Assembly: GCA_006937955.1 (NCBI GenBank)
Contig: SSNP01000084.1
Span: forward strand, 1,025,090-1,089,089
Source of the DNA: Pachypanchax playfairii
Lineage: Eukaryota > Chordata > Actinopteri > Cyprinodontiformes > Aplocheilidae
DNA length: 64,000 nucleotides
Reading direction: 5' to 3'
The notes beneath the pieces are model-generated. The model was not told the origin of the DNA and ran no database searches. It saw only the letters and a list, made by a program, of their open reading frames with translations. Shown here one piece after another: positions 11,810-24,102 of this stretch (the first letter of the stretch is position 1; every line of letters begins with the position of its first letter). Made by a program: the position numbers and the translations under genes.

Positions 11810-13320
11810 CAGTTTCTGCGAGAGAGATGGAGGAGCTACTTTTCTGCTGTGGTGACCCCAAAACCAACTTAAAGCGCAATTCGATTGTCTCTTAACTGGG
11901 AGTTAACACATATTCATATGTAGAACTTTAGGATGAGGCTTAGAAGTTTTGTTTGACAGTCTTAATGCCACATTTATCAAACAGAGCTTCTGGATATCAA
12001 GCAATATTAGTTTTATTCATGCAAAGTTGTGCAAAAAAAAAAAAAAAAGAAAAGAAAAGAAACCCGACAGCTCGCTACAAATATATGCTGGTCCTGTTTA
12101 CACTAAAAACTAGGTTGTGAGAAGAACACACTGCTCTGATAACTCCCTCTGAAGACAGACAGAATTGGCTCAGTTCAGGTTTCCATTACTTTTAAAAACA
12201 TTTTTCATGACTCTCTGGGTCATTTGGACCACAGTGGTGTCCCAGGACTTACCTGATCCACTACACAGAAATCAACACGTGGATTCTTCCCAGAGATTTG
12301 GACAAGCAGAGAAACGACAGTGATTGATGTCGTTTAGGCTGATAAACAGTTGTATTTTCCAGCTCTTCTTTCCAAGCTGTGACTTCATTGTGGAGGTTAG
12401 TGTGTTTTAACACACAAACAGAAGCAAGTTCAGTGGGACTGAAGACCATCAGAAATCCTCTGCATAACAACATTTGATTATTACACTCATCACATGAAGT
12501 TCTATCACTCTAAATCATGGCCACTGATTTTGGTTTCGGAATTCCGGGTGTAACGAGGAAAAAGTTAAATATTTGTATAGAGTCAAGCTGACCTTCATCT
12601 ATTTTTGTTTAGTGTTGGACTTTAGCCCAAATTACTTAAGGCTGAAAGTGTAAATAGTGAAATCTGTCTAGACACAAAAGGATGCTGAGAATGTGCAAGA
12701 CATTTCTAAGATTTAGGAGCTCACAAGTAAACCCACAGGGGAGAGAAACTTCCAGAAGTTGATTAATGTTGTGCCAAGCTTAAGTCTGAACACCGACTAC
12801 TCTGCAGCTAACATCAGATCTCCTGAGCTTCTTTTTGCCAAGTAGATCTGATCATCCTGCAGATCTGTTTGGTCCGTCATGCATCTAGAACTTCACATGG
12901 CAGATTTATCAGGACAAATTTGTGCAAACATGAAGAACAATCTGGGAAGCAAATCTGAAATGATTTCAAATTAAAATATCAGAGATTTCAAGTCTTACAT
13001 AGAGTGTTATCAGGTCTTGAGTCTCGCAGTAACGTTACTGCTTGGAGTATATTCTAATATACAAGAAATATCCAGCAAGTACAAACTCCCTCTGTATGAA
13101 AGGCTGAGAGCACCCCATGTGAGACATGATCAAAATATGATCATTATCAAAAAGGAACATTTGAAACCTACTAACCTGCTCACAATGAGCAAAGTGGTCC
13201 CCAACAGGTCCACTGACATCAATCCAGCTGTTATCCAGCAGGATACAGGTACTATGAGCACATTGTTGTCCATCCTCTGTTAAGATTAAGATTAGGCTTC
13301 TTCCTAATAACCAGATATTA

Positions 13321-13447
13321 CTTCCATCCATCCATCCATCCATCCATCCATCCATCCATCCATCCATCCATCCATCCATCCATCCATCCATCCATCCATC
13401 CATCCATCCATCCATCCATCCATCCATCCATCCATCCATCCATCCAT
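13321..13447. repeat. tetranucleotide microsatellite (ATCC)n
   Basis: About 31 uninterrupted copies of ATCC/TCCA. On the minus strand it gives artificial MDGW repeats in two frames, which are not genes. It directly abuts a dispersed repeat on its right, a common arrangement in fish genomes. Confidence 0.97.
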
Positions 13448-13722
13448 GCAGGGAGCTGGTATCTATCTCCAGCTATCATCGAGCAAGAGGTGGGGGACAC
13501 CATGGACAGGTCACCAATCCATCACAGGGCCACACGTAGACAACACTCATACCTAGGGACAATTTAAAGTCACCAATTAACCTCTTGCATGTTTTTGGAC
13601 TGTGGGAGGAAACCGTAGAAGATGCAAACTCCATGCAGAAGGCCTCAGCTCAGATTCAAACCCAGGACCTTCTTGCTGCGAGGCAACAGCTCTACTCTCT
13701 CCACCGTGCAGCCCCCAGAGAT
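13448..13722 (-). repeat. dispersed teleost repeat, copy A
   Basis: The segment shares landmarks with 37085-37400: GACAGGT, ATCACAGGGCCACA, TTTTTGGACTGTGGGAGGAA, CAGGACCTTCTTGCTGCGAG and CACCGTGCAGCC, in the same order. I recognise it as one of the commonest fish interspersed repeats, but I do not assign a Repbase name from memory. Confidence 0.75.
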
Positions 13723-16030
13723 TACTTTCTGTCTTTAAATTAAACAAAAGTCCACAGCTATTACCCAAAAAACATTAAATGTAACTGACTGGACAATCTG
13801 CTCACTGTTTGGTGACAGTGACGTGGAAAGCAGCATCTTTAGAAAGATGAAAGCTTTCATCTTAGCGAGGTATGTGGGCTCATAGGACCATAACTGAAGG
13901 ATGATTCAGAAATACTTTATTAATAAATAAAACATACACCCCTTTTAGAAATCAAATTTTACAGCCTGATATCTGTTTACTGTATTTAAACTGGGAGCGT
14001 GTTCGATTTGAGCCCTCCACTGATCCTCCTGATATTTGAAAGCTCTACTTTAATTTCAAAAGTTTCTAAGAAGCACAAATCTCAAATTGCTAAGAGAGAT
14101 AGAAACTTGTAAGAATCTTAGCATGTTAGCATCATCTGACAAGAGTTCATCATAGCTAATAGTAATTTAAAAAACAGCTGAGATCACTGCTGCTAACGGA
14201 TATCCTATGATAAACACAGTTTACAGGTTTAAACCTGAAGGTACCAAACAAGAAAACATTCAAAAACTGAGATAGGAAAATACACAAACACAGAAAAATA
14301 GATTTGCTTATAAATCAAGCTTCCTAAAATACAGTCTCACCTCAAAACCGGGAAGCGCAGATCTCCTTTCCAACAGGACATAAAGAGCATTTCCTCCCAG
14401 AATCAGATGGATTGTAACAACCTATAGATCACATCGCTTAAACCACTCAACAGTACTCTCATTTTACAGAGTAAAGCTTCCTAAATTATACTTATAGGTT
14501 ATGTAAGAGAACCGAGAAGTCAGTTGGGAGCTGGAAAACATTTAAGCAAATCTGCACATAACATTATCTACACATTGCAAAATGTTTAGTTTGACTTTTT
14601 AGCTTTCAAGGGATTTTCTAAGTGTGCACTCAACACGTTAATCCTGCCTGTTAATCACCCTGAACTTTCATCAAACTGAGGCTGATTTTTATTATCACTG
14701 AGTATCTTAAAGGCACCTGATCAAAATTAAAGCAGTCTGGGCTATAAAGGAAAAGGTTTCCAGGATACCACATGTCTGCTTTCAACATGCCTAATTCCTG
14801 TTTTAATATAAAAATATCTCACATACTTTGGCATACATCAGTCATTTCATCAAAGGAAGATGGCAAACATTTGGCTCATTCTGTTCTCACGGGTTTATTT
14901 GTATGTGGGTTCTGTTGATAAATGGTTTAGAATTTCAACAAAACAGAATATTTCCTGGGTGATTTACTGCATTCTCATATATAGAAGAAAAAAAAAAAAA
15001 TACGGCTTCTTCAAAATGTAGTTTAGTCAGACTCTGTACTGAGAGAATCTTTATTACTTTCTTTGTTTTTAAAATAACATTTAAATGGACAGTCAAAAAC
15101 TGTTCGTCATAATGATGTAATCAGGCCTCATCAAAACTGTTTTTCCCAGATGTGTATTTGAAATTGCAGGTCTGAAGCAAAATTCTCCAAAATATCAGAT
15201 CTGAAATAAATGGCTGCAACTTCAAATACATTTAAAAAAAATTAAATAAAAGAAGAAAATTGTGCAAATTTTTCCTAATTTAACTCAATGATACACACCT
15301 GCATTTAGGTTAATGAGTGGGTGATTACATGAGTACAATTTCCATTTCGCTTCCACCCTCTTTTTCTCACGGTGGCGTTTTATTTCTGGGATGTATCATT
15401 AGCAATAACTTCCAGGTCTCTGTTTCTTTTTGCACTTGCAGTCCCATCAGAGTTATTCCAAAGCATGTTGAGTAAAATGTAAGAAATCTAAGTGAAATTT
15501 GATTGTGCTGCTTTGACTAAAAGACAATCAACAATCCTCACAATGACAGATGCATGTGTGCACCAAAATGTGAAAACTGTTGAGTGAGAGTGAACAAAGT
15601 GAGAGCTCTTCAGCAGAGAGGAAAAGAGGAGGAGGAGCTTTGGCTTTGGGTCCCTGGGCACAGAAGGTGCTCCAACATAGCAGAAGCTCCACTGCCTTTA
15701 CAAATTCATCCTGCATTGTTATTACTCACTGAGGTGCAACAAACAGGGTCATGTTTAAGTCAATAATTATCTTTAAGAGCATCTGTTTTTGCACCGGTGG
15801 TGGAAAATGGCAAAATTTACTGCCGGATGAGAATGATTCATTTCCTTCTATGTTAAAATTGTATAATTTTAGATTTTGCATTTTACTATATTTAGTTTAT
15901 TTGATAGTAACATTTTAAGGAGCTTCCAGAGCATAAAAATAAAACAAACCTCAAAGAGTAACCATAAAATGAATCTGTATTTTTGATACTTAAGTCTGTT
16001 AAGTGTTACTCTTCTATTATCTGTACCACT
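13723..16030. other. intergenic, nothing assigned
   Basis: AT-rich sequence with short A-runs (for example near 14990). No splice-supported exon, RNA gene or recognised repeat was seen on either strand. Confidence 0.5.
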
Positions 16031-16039
16031 ATTCAAACA

Positions 16040-16440
16040 GAACTTCTAACCAGGTGTGTGTGACTAGTTTTAGGGGCAAGTTTCTGCTCTTAAATTTAAA
16101 CAAGACAGAGGTTTTGGTTTTTGGACCTGAATCCCTTAAAAACAAACTGTGTAGTCAGTCATTCACTTTAGATGGTATCAATTTGGCCTCCAACAACAAT
16201 GTAAAGAACCTGGATGTATCTTTGACCAAGACATGTTACCATGACAACCTTCTTTTACTCGTGCAACGTTGCCAAAATTGGCAGCATTCGGACCCAAAGT
16301 GATGCAGAAACATGAGTTCATGTAGGCTTGAGTATTGTCATTTTTATTATTCAGATAGTTCTGTAAAAAACCTCCAGCTGATCCAAAACGCTGCTGCCAG
16401 AGTTCTAATGAGAGTCTAATTTCTCCTGCTTTAGCATCGC
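16040..16440 (+). mobile_element. LINE reverse-transcriptase fragment (CR1/L2/Rex1-type)
   Basis: The plus strand encodes LNLNKTEVLVFGPESLKN and, further on in another frame, CRLEYCHFYYSDSSVKNLQL then IQNAAARVLM. These match the conserved NKTEVLVxGP and SRLDYCNSLL...LQLIQNAAARVL blocks near the end of the RT domain in CR1/L2/Rex1-clade LINEs. Frame changes and stops show it is dead. A tRNA-derived SINE follows immediately. Confidence 0.75.
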
Positions 16441-16445
16441 TTCAT

Positions 16446-16775
16446 CGGCGCTCAGGTGGGAGAGTGGGTTGTCCATTAACCCGAAGGTCACCGGTTCAAA
16501 TCCCTGCTCCACCTGGAAAAAAGATTGTCGTTGTGTCCTTAGGCAGAACACTTCCCCCATCCTGTCTGTCTGGTGGTGGTCAGAGGGTCCGGCGGCGCTG
16601 GTGTCTGGCAGCCTCGCCTCTGTCAGTGTGTGTCCCAGGACAGCTGTGGCTAGAGTGTGTGTAGTTTATCACCACCAAACATGTGAATGTGTGAGTGAAT
16701 GACATACTGTGGTGTGAAGCACACTGGGAGTCATCTGACTTAAGAAATGTGCTACACAAGTACACACCATTTTAC
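16446..16775 (+). mobile_element. tRNA-derived SINE
   Basis: Starts with a tRNA-like head, CTCAGGTGGGAGAGTGGG (A-box region), continues through AACCCGAAGGTCACC and has a B-box GGTTCAAATCC at about 16493-16503. The tail GAAATGTGCTACACAAGTAC resembles the shared 3' end (AAAGCGCTATATAAGTGC) of fish SINE/LINE pairs. Its head also opens a short frame that is not a gene. Confidence 0.8.
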
Positions 16776-18870
16776 TTCTGACATACAAAACTTTAACACT
16801 AACATGACTGAAAACATCATCCTGAACACAATAACCTTTTAAATTCAGTATATGTAGTAAAAAATGAGCATTTTATTCAGAAACATCTTGCATTAACACA
16901 AAAACATACCAAACAAAGAATTATGGGGGAGTTTAAAGAAAACAAGAAATAGCCTACTTTAGCAACACAAAAAAGTCAATGTGAATACATTTTCCATTGG
17001 GATTATTTATAAGAAACCCAAAATAGTATAATATTAGACACCAAAATGGGATAATAGTTAATACAGGTAAAAAAAAGAAACATCTGAGTTCCATATTTTG
17101 TCCTGTTCAGAAGAGAATGTACCGTACAATGGATTTAAAATATTACAGCAGAATACACACTGAGGATCAGCGCAGTTAGCAGGAATGTTCCAGACTCATT
17201 ATTGACTCCAGGTTTTGTTTTTTGGCATCTTCTTCCTGTCTGAAATTATTAAGCATTGATGATATAATAGAATAATGCAGCCATGACTTTTTGCTAAACT
17301 TTGTTCTCTAGTTAAAATAAAAAGTTGACATTTTCCTTTAAGCTCATTAAAAACCTGGTAAAATACAAAAAAGTACAAAGAAAAAGAGAAAAGAAAGTTC
17401 AAATGATTGTTTTTTAACTTGTGATTTCAAACTCTACAAGAAAATTAAACTTTCATTTTTCTATGTATTTTTTATTCCATAGTAAAGGTAAAATATCAAG
17501 AGGTGGGATGTACAAAAGGCTAAATTAAGCCGAAAGTGTATCAAACTGTGCATGAAGACAGCTTAGTTAAACATTATCGCAAGAGAAAACAATAAATTGC
17601 CTCTGTAAGTAAATAAAATCAGTCATAAAAGAAAAGAATTTGTTAATGGTGGATGATGAAACTCTATCTTTGTCCAGTGAAAGGATTTATTTTGACGTGG
17701 TGAGATAATGCTGCAGAGAAACATGCCAAGAGTTGATAGTTTAGACTCAAACTATCATCTTAGCACTCTTGCACTTTGGTTTAATGGAGGTAGTTTTTTA
17801 CATTAAAAATCTCATAATACAACAGCTGATCAGACTCATGTTTGTCTTTCACTGTCTATTTTCGACTGTTCTTGAAGGCCCACGGTTGAATTCATCTGTC
17901 TGGAAGCTCGCGCAACACACTCCTGTTTTCTCTATATTCCCACAAACTCCACAAGTGTCTTGTGTTGATTTATTGGAGTGTTAAGCACTCAAATGTTTAT
18001 GCCTTGTTCCCTGGATGACACCATCTGCTACTAATCTGTATTTCCGTCATTGTCTGCACACAGCGGCGCTGCAAATGCTCGGGACTGAGTCAAATACGAA
18101 GGCATGGATTTCTCAGTCAGACTACCTGTGTGGTTCTGGATATTTTAGCCAGATTTATGACACTGCAGCATGTCAGTCATTCACTTCACGGTTACATTGA
18201 GTTCTGTTGTCACAAAACCCACTGACATTCCAGTGTTTCCATCGTTTGCCATAAAGGAAACTGATGAACGCATAAGGGCAAACAGCTGTTTATCTATTTA
18301 GGATACAGCTTGGATGTAACTCTGTGAAATAATAATTATTCATATTTCTGTCTGTCTCCAAAACAAATGCCAAGACATCTGCATCACATTTCAGGCCAAA
18401 TCTTACCAAAATGTTACTAATTTTTGATAGTTACATGCTGCAGTTGAAATCCAGTAGCTCTCCAAAAACTTTTCCTAGTTGATGGGGGTCATGGAGAGTG
18501 AATTGTAAGTGACATCCAAGTTCACTTTTCTAACCCAGTAAACGGTCAGACATCAGGTAACAAATACAGTTTTTTTTTCAATCCCTTTGCAACAATTTTC
18601 ACAACCTTGATGTCATTTTTCACAACTTTATATACAAAACTCAAAACGGTCTTCACTTGTAATGGAAGGCTATCCAGTGTTCAAAACATTGCATTGTGCA
18701 TTCACATCTTTAAAGACATCTTGCACTTGCGTAAATATTGGTTCCAAAAAAACAACAAAACAAACAAAACTCTAGATCACCTAAACACAAGCAACCCATA
18801 GTTTCATTAAGTCACTGTTCGTACAATCATTAAATATATTGTGCAACAGAATAGGTGATACAGATTTCAT
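16776..18870. other. intergenic, nothing assigned
   Basis: No splice-supported exon or recognised repeat. The part from about 17860 to 18330 has higher complexity than its surroundings and an AP-1 match (TGAGTCA) near 18087. It could be a conserved regulatory element, but nothing in the sequence alone shows this. Confidence 0.35.
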
Positions 18871-18968
18871 TATTCAAAAATTCAAAGTCTTTATTGTCAT
18901 ATGAACAGTCACAGTAGAAAAATGTTTCCCCGCACAATGAAATTCTTACTTTGCTGCTCGTAGATGCC
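18870..18968 (-). repeat. retroelement 3'-tail-like repeat
   Basis: On the minus strand the segment reads GCAAAGTAAGAATTTCATTG ... ATGACAATAAAGACTTTGAA, ending in TTGAATTTTTGAAT. This is the typical end of a fish retroelement with short TTGAA-type terminal repeats. No coding part is attached. Confidence 0.55.
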
Positions 18969-19153
18969 CAAAAAAAAGTAGAAACAAAAAACTGAAACAG
19001 AAATACAAGCTTACAACTCTACCTTGCAGAACAAAACCACCTTTATGGTATGACATGTACAGTCAACACATCTCTGGAAAAGTACTGCAGTAGTAAAGAG
19101 AATACACAGTGGCATCAATAAACAAGGTTTGTAATATATTGATGCAAAATATC

Positions 19154-19629
19154 GTGGGCCTTGTTTATGGAGGGACATGTCCCCCCCATGTTTTTGAGCC
19201 CCCCCCCCCCCATGTTTTGCTGAACAAAACAAAGTAAAAAGTGGAAATTTGCTAGTTTCTTATAAAAATCCTCTGCCAGTGACAATGTTGAATTTTCTCT
19301 TTCTTCAATTGTGTTGTCTGTCTTGTCTGTGTTCAACCTTTTCATTTTGTGATTTCACAAGGAATGGATTCAGTGACAATGACGCTGATTTATAAATTTA
19401 ACAGAACTTTCCCTTGGCCTGCATGGGGGACCTGCGACTGCATTTTTTCCAAGAAATGCCCTTTTTCTACTTTTTTGCAGGACTATGGTAGACAAATATA
19501 TCATGAAATATGCAGTCATAAATGCTTCAAAAATCGCCTCCGGCCATCTGTAAGTCGTTGGCCGCTAGTGCTTCCGCCCTTCGGGCCTCGCATTGACCCC
19601 CCCCATTATATCATATCAAACAAGGCCCT
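19154..19629. mobile_element. short non-autonomous DNA element with TIRs and 11-bp duplication
   Basis: The ends are inverted: GGGCCTTGTTT near the left end and AAACAAGGCCC at the right. Both are flanked by the identical 11-mer TGCAAAATATC (19143-19153 and 19630-19640). Inside are G/C homopolymer runs (C12-13 at about 19199-19211, C8 near 19597) and no intact reading frame. A duplication of 9-11 bp is typical of Mutator-like elements; that class assignment is inference. Confidence 0.6.
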
Positions 19630-19689
19630 TGCAAAATATCACAGTGCAATGACAACATAGGTTTAATTGACGCTGCATGCGCGTTGCCG

Positions 19690-19990
19690 ACAGCTCTTGA
19701 ACAGGAAGTACATGGCCGCCGTGGACTTGGATTCAAACACTGAAGGTATACTTATGGATGTTTCTGCAGCCATCAAACGACCTGCATCCACTCTCACCCC
19801 CCAAAAAAGTGGCACCACGTAGAAAAAAAAGACTTTATCAGCGGCATCTCGTGAGTCTTAAAAAAAACATGACCGAAGCCGGGCAGGCACCCGCATAAAT
19901 ATTGGATATGCGTTCGGTTCATGGAGGGAACTTCAGCTGCATTTGGGAGTGAAAACGGATGCTGACATGGCTCATTTCCTTGTGACCAGG
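19690..19990 (+). pseudogene. decayed transposon-type exon
   Basis: An ATG in good context at 19713 opens MAAVDLDSNTEG. Further on, one frame gives PKKVAPRRKKRLYQRHLVSL and a shifted frame gives RINIGYAFGSWRELQLHLGV followed by KTDADMAHFLVTR, ending at a donor-like CAG|GTGAGA (19989/19990). I recall the RINIGxAFxRWRELxxxxGxKTDAxxAxFLL pattern as an N-terminal region of multi-copy, transposon-derived fish proteins; the family name is not certain. The frame break and absence of further exons point to a relic. Confidence 0.45.
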
Positions 19991-20174
19991 TGAGAAAACA
20001 TTATAGGTCGTGTTTAGAGCCTGATACAGTCTGAAAATGATGAGATCAAATCAAATAACAGAGTGGAGAGACCTGACGTGAAGTATGTTAGCCTCCCCGG
20101 TGCAGTGCTGTGAAGACGAACCGTCTGTAAAGTGTCTGTGCGCGCTCCCGTGCCGGCTTGGCTGGTGGCTGCAG

Positions 20175-20545
20175 TTAGCCACAGCGCCTGTCGCGGCAGC
20201 ACTGAGTCAGATTTTGTAAAGCTGCCTTAAGTTCCTTTAATTTGAGCCGGATCCTGCCGGAACAAGATCCGGGAACTGTCTTATTTTGAAAGGGTGTGTT
20301 CCGGTAACTGTTTGCTAGGACGGCGCCAGTTGGGATAAAAAACAGCAGCATCAAAATGCCAAAAAGGCAGCATAACTTACTTCTTCTGGGCTTATCATCA
20401 CTTTCTCTAGCCCTGCTGGACAATTTACACCCGCTGTGCACTTTGTCTGGTCCGACGGTTGTGTATGTGTGTGCGTTCCGGTATCAGTTTGGCCTCAGTG
20501 AATTCTGGTCTCATAGTGCTATTTGTGTTCCGGTAACTTTTGATT
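20175..20545. repeat. GC-rich island with three TTCCGGTA repeats
   Basis: A CpG-containing segment carrying three near-copies of GTGTTCCGGTAAC (starting near 20296, 20472 and 20524), all in the same orientation. A minus-strand 88-residue frame (20441-20175) with one hydrophobic stretch overlaps it, but shows no recognisable family. The island adjoins the decayed transposon exon and may be the remainder of the same element. Confidence 0.35.
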
Positions 20546-21102
20546 TACAGATTAAGCACTGTAGCAAAGTCATTGAAAAAAAACTGTAATCTAATCCAGA
20601 ATTCGCCAGTCAGTATTTCTGAGGCAATGAGGTTGAATCAGAATTTACAATTTACAGGAATTGTTGTTGTAAACAGGCAGACAGGCAACATTATTCCACA
20701 ACAAATAGCAAGATTATGGTAAAAAAAACACTCCATAAAAAACAAGACTTGGAACATTGTTTCATTGCTGGCAGAACAAAGCAGACAACCTGGCAAAGTG
20801 GCAAAATGACAGGAGGAGATCATGACAAGCGAATGAAGCATCACTTCAGATCATTATGTGCTTTTTGTTTACAGATACCAGGACAAAAAAGAATTGAATC
20901 ATTTTAGTTCCTTATCAGATTCTAATCTGGTAAACACCTAAAAAAAACATGAAATTATGTATTTCTTTAAAACAAAGCCAAAACAGAACAATGCTCACAG
21001 CTTCCAGATCCAGATGCTGCTAATTAAAATCATTTGACTAATTAATTATCAGTAGGTATGAGGATTTTATAAAAGCAGAGGTTTTAGCAGTTTATTTGCC
21101 CT

Positions 21103-21292
21103 ACTCCAGGCATCGAGAGCTACAATCCGGCATGTTTTCGATATTTCTCTGCATCAGCACACCTGATTTAAATCCTCTGCATTTCAGCAAGTCATGCAGA
21201 AAGCCTGTGAACAACCTGTTCATCTGAATCAGGTCTGTTGAAGCAGAGGAACATCTAAAACCTTCAGGATAGCGACCCTCGAGGCCTGGAGT
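21103..21292. mobile_element. 190-bp MITE-like repeat, copy A
   Basis: Imperfect inverted ends: ACTCCAGGCATCGAG on the left and CTCGAGGCCTGGAGT on the right. The interior (CACACCTGATT, GTTGAAGCAGAGGAACATCT) is shared with a second copy at about 51619-51803 in a wdr27 intron, in the same orientation. Confidence 0.7.
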
Positions 21293-21309
21293 CATCAGGT
21301 CATTTCCCA

Positions 21310-24102
21310 ATAATCATTACATACTTCTCGTTTTTCTTTTTATTCTAAAATACAAGCATAACAAAAATGGCAACGCAATGGGTGATGTCTTGCACTTCCA
21401 ATTCTGAAGAGTTTGTCTCATACATCATGGGTGTCCCTTTCAACCAAACTGTAAAGCTGCCAAACGGTAGAAATAATTTTGGGGATACACGCTTTATTCA
21501 TCCCCAACCTTGCAGAAAAATTGTAAAGTGGTGGCACAAAAACATTCATGTTTTTATTATGTTTTTGGTGCTTGTAGGTGATCAGTGATCATTCAATCCA
21601 AACAGAAAGGTATTTTAAACAGCTTGCCTAGTATTATACATTTATGAAAACATACTCTCCTCCTGTAGCTCTGAGCCCATGTGAGCCAAGTTGAGCAGAG
21701 GTCTCCAGAGGTCTTTCGGGAATCATCAAACTGCACGTGCCTTGTGATGTATGTCTTATATCAAGTAGGGATGTGAAGGCCAAACTAGAGTCTAAAGAAC
21801 CCGTGGACTGCTTAGTAAGGCAGGAGTATAAAAAATCTTTGTGTAGTTGAGCTCTGGATGATACTGGATGTTTTTGATTGAGCTGTTTGAACTGCGAGGT
21901 TGTCAAACTTTGCTTGATGAAGGCATAAATCTGATGTTCTTGTTCTTTGTATATCTGGAAGCAGACTAAGTTCTTCTGTCGAACGAAGTGAAAAAAAGTC
22001 CTGAGAGAGCTCTGGACCAGAGTGAAATGTGAAGTATGGGTGTGGCTAATTTCAAGTATAAGCTCATTCTATACTGGTGAGATCAATGCAGGGTACGCAC
22101 CCAAAATGACCTCACACAAACAGGGAATGTGTGCATACAGTACTATGGTTTAGTTTGTAAAGGTTTTAGTGTAGCAGGTTAATTCCATTAAGACACTGAT
22201 TCCTGAACACACATACACACACACATTCCAGCATGCAAATGGAGAAAGAACATGGCCTCATAAATTTACTCACAAAGACAATTTATAATGTTTTGCTCCA
22301 GATTAGCTGCTCATAGGAACACTAAAGCTTACCATGACAGAGTAGACTAAACTTTGGCAGTACATTTCACACGCACAAACACACACACATAACAACACAT
22401 TACTACTTCATAAAAAAACTAGACTATTTCAGTCCTACTTGTCTTAACGCATAACATCAGTTTTTGAGATAAGAAATTTGGCTACTGATATTGTCAAAAG
22501 CTGCATTTGTTTCTTGAACTTGTTGATCTTCACAGGCTGTCTTTCTTCGTTTCCTTGATTTAAAACGCGTAGTCCAACAAGACGGAGTAAAGCAGATGCA
22601 GAAATTGGACAAAGAACAGGGAAGAGTTGAGAAATCAAGTGAAAATTCATTTCAGTGTGAGGGAGTAAAGAGCAGGCAGTGAATCAGTGGATTTATCACT
22701 CCATCACGGCTATCAGCATCACATCATACGTCAAATACAATATCTCCCCTAATGGACAGAGGATGAGTGAAGCTTGAATTTTTATTCCTTTCCAAAAAGG
22801 TAGACTTTTCCTCAAGTCTCTCTGAAGACTTAGTTATAACACGTCATCACTAAAACTTTGCGGAGAAAACAAACTGTGACTTGATTTATAAAGCAACATT
22901 GACAAGAAATATTATGTTGCTTCTAACTTCTGTTTGATGTATTCACCTTTCCTGTAACAGAACTGTGTATGTGAGTGTGGGATGCTCCACAGTCCTGAGT
23001 AATGCAAAGTAGTGCTGCCAGTGTGTTTATAAGAAATCAAACTTTTCTAACTGGAGAACATCATATTGAGTTTGTTCTTGTTTAATCAGTTACATTTTTC
23101 CTAGTTTCAGATATTTTGTTCTGTTTTGTTCTCTCCACATCATTGTACCTGCTTTTCCCTCAGCTCCCCTTTTTAATTCAGCTTGTCTCACACCTGCTTC
23201 TCATCTATTAATCTACCCAGCTGTTATTCATCCAGTAATGATCTTGGACTTTGTTTCCATTTAACACCACACTTCTAATGGATAAGGGCAAATAATGTAT
23301 ATTTTAAATTAGTCTAAATTAGATGTATTGTAAGTATAAAACTGAACAACAGTTAACAAGGAAACTGTTAAAAATCAGAACTGAGTAAGAAACTAACTTA
23401 ACTATATTTGTTTTCCCATACACTTCATCAAGAATGTTGCTCTAAAGACATTTATCCTGTCCAGTCTCATGTCAGTGTAGCAAACAATGGGTTTGATTGA
23501 GGTACAAAAGAGTACAGCTCAAAAAACTGTGGGTGGATTCTTCAGTATAAACAGTAGGAGCGTGTGTCTGGCAGCCACAAAGGTTGCACCCAGTTGATGT
23601 CATGGCTCTACAAACTGATTTGCTAAACAGTGGTCCAAGCCAGATATATAGAATACATCTGTTTCACACGCTCCGTTAACTTTGACTTATGTGAAGCTTG
23701 AACATCCAAAATACTCAGGAAATCAGAATGACTCCTAATACTATTATTTTTGGCAAATTTAGCTACAATTGAATGGAATTAAGTGTTGTATATATAATTG
23801 TGGTTAAATGGACTGAAGACATTCAAACTAAACACTAACATTCCTTGGTCAGCGTAATCTTGGTCAAAAGGGGAAAAAAGTGCATATACAAGGAGGCAAA
23901 TATGAACAAACCACAACTTGTTGCTTCATTTGAAAACTTAAAGGATGCACACGTGTTTTTTTAAGTAATACCTGTTTTTAATTTCATGAAATCAACCGTT
24001 GAAACAAAAGTTCTTAAGCTCTTCTTTTCCAACAAGATCCCTGCCTTTGGGTTTCAGCTGCCTTAATGAAAGCTGCATGGTCGTCGTGGCAGCCAGCTGT
24101 AA
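21310..24102. other. wdr27 3' flank, mostly unassigned
   Basis: Low-complexity CA tracts occur at about 22204-22225 and 22374-22390. On the minus strand a poly-A signal variant ATTAAA lies at 23982-23977, about 120 bases after the wdr27 stop, and AATAAA near 22780. Which is used is unknown. No exon or RNA gene was recognised. Confidence 0.4.

Noticed and set aside
13035..13503. Minus-strand frames with MDGW repeats that look like a repeat protein
   Set aside because: They are only translations of the ATCC microsatellite; a 4-base repeat leaves several frames open.
16464..16702. tRNA gene suggested by A- and B-box-like sequences
   Set aside because: The cloverleaf is not maintained and the segment runs on into a SINE body and tail, so it is a tRNA-derived SINE.
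20175..20441. 88-residue minus-strand frame with a hydrophobic stretch, as a secreted or membrane peptide
   Set aside because: Not recognisable, lies in a GC-rich repeat-like island beside transposon debris, and has no splice or poly-A context.
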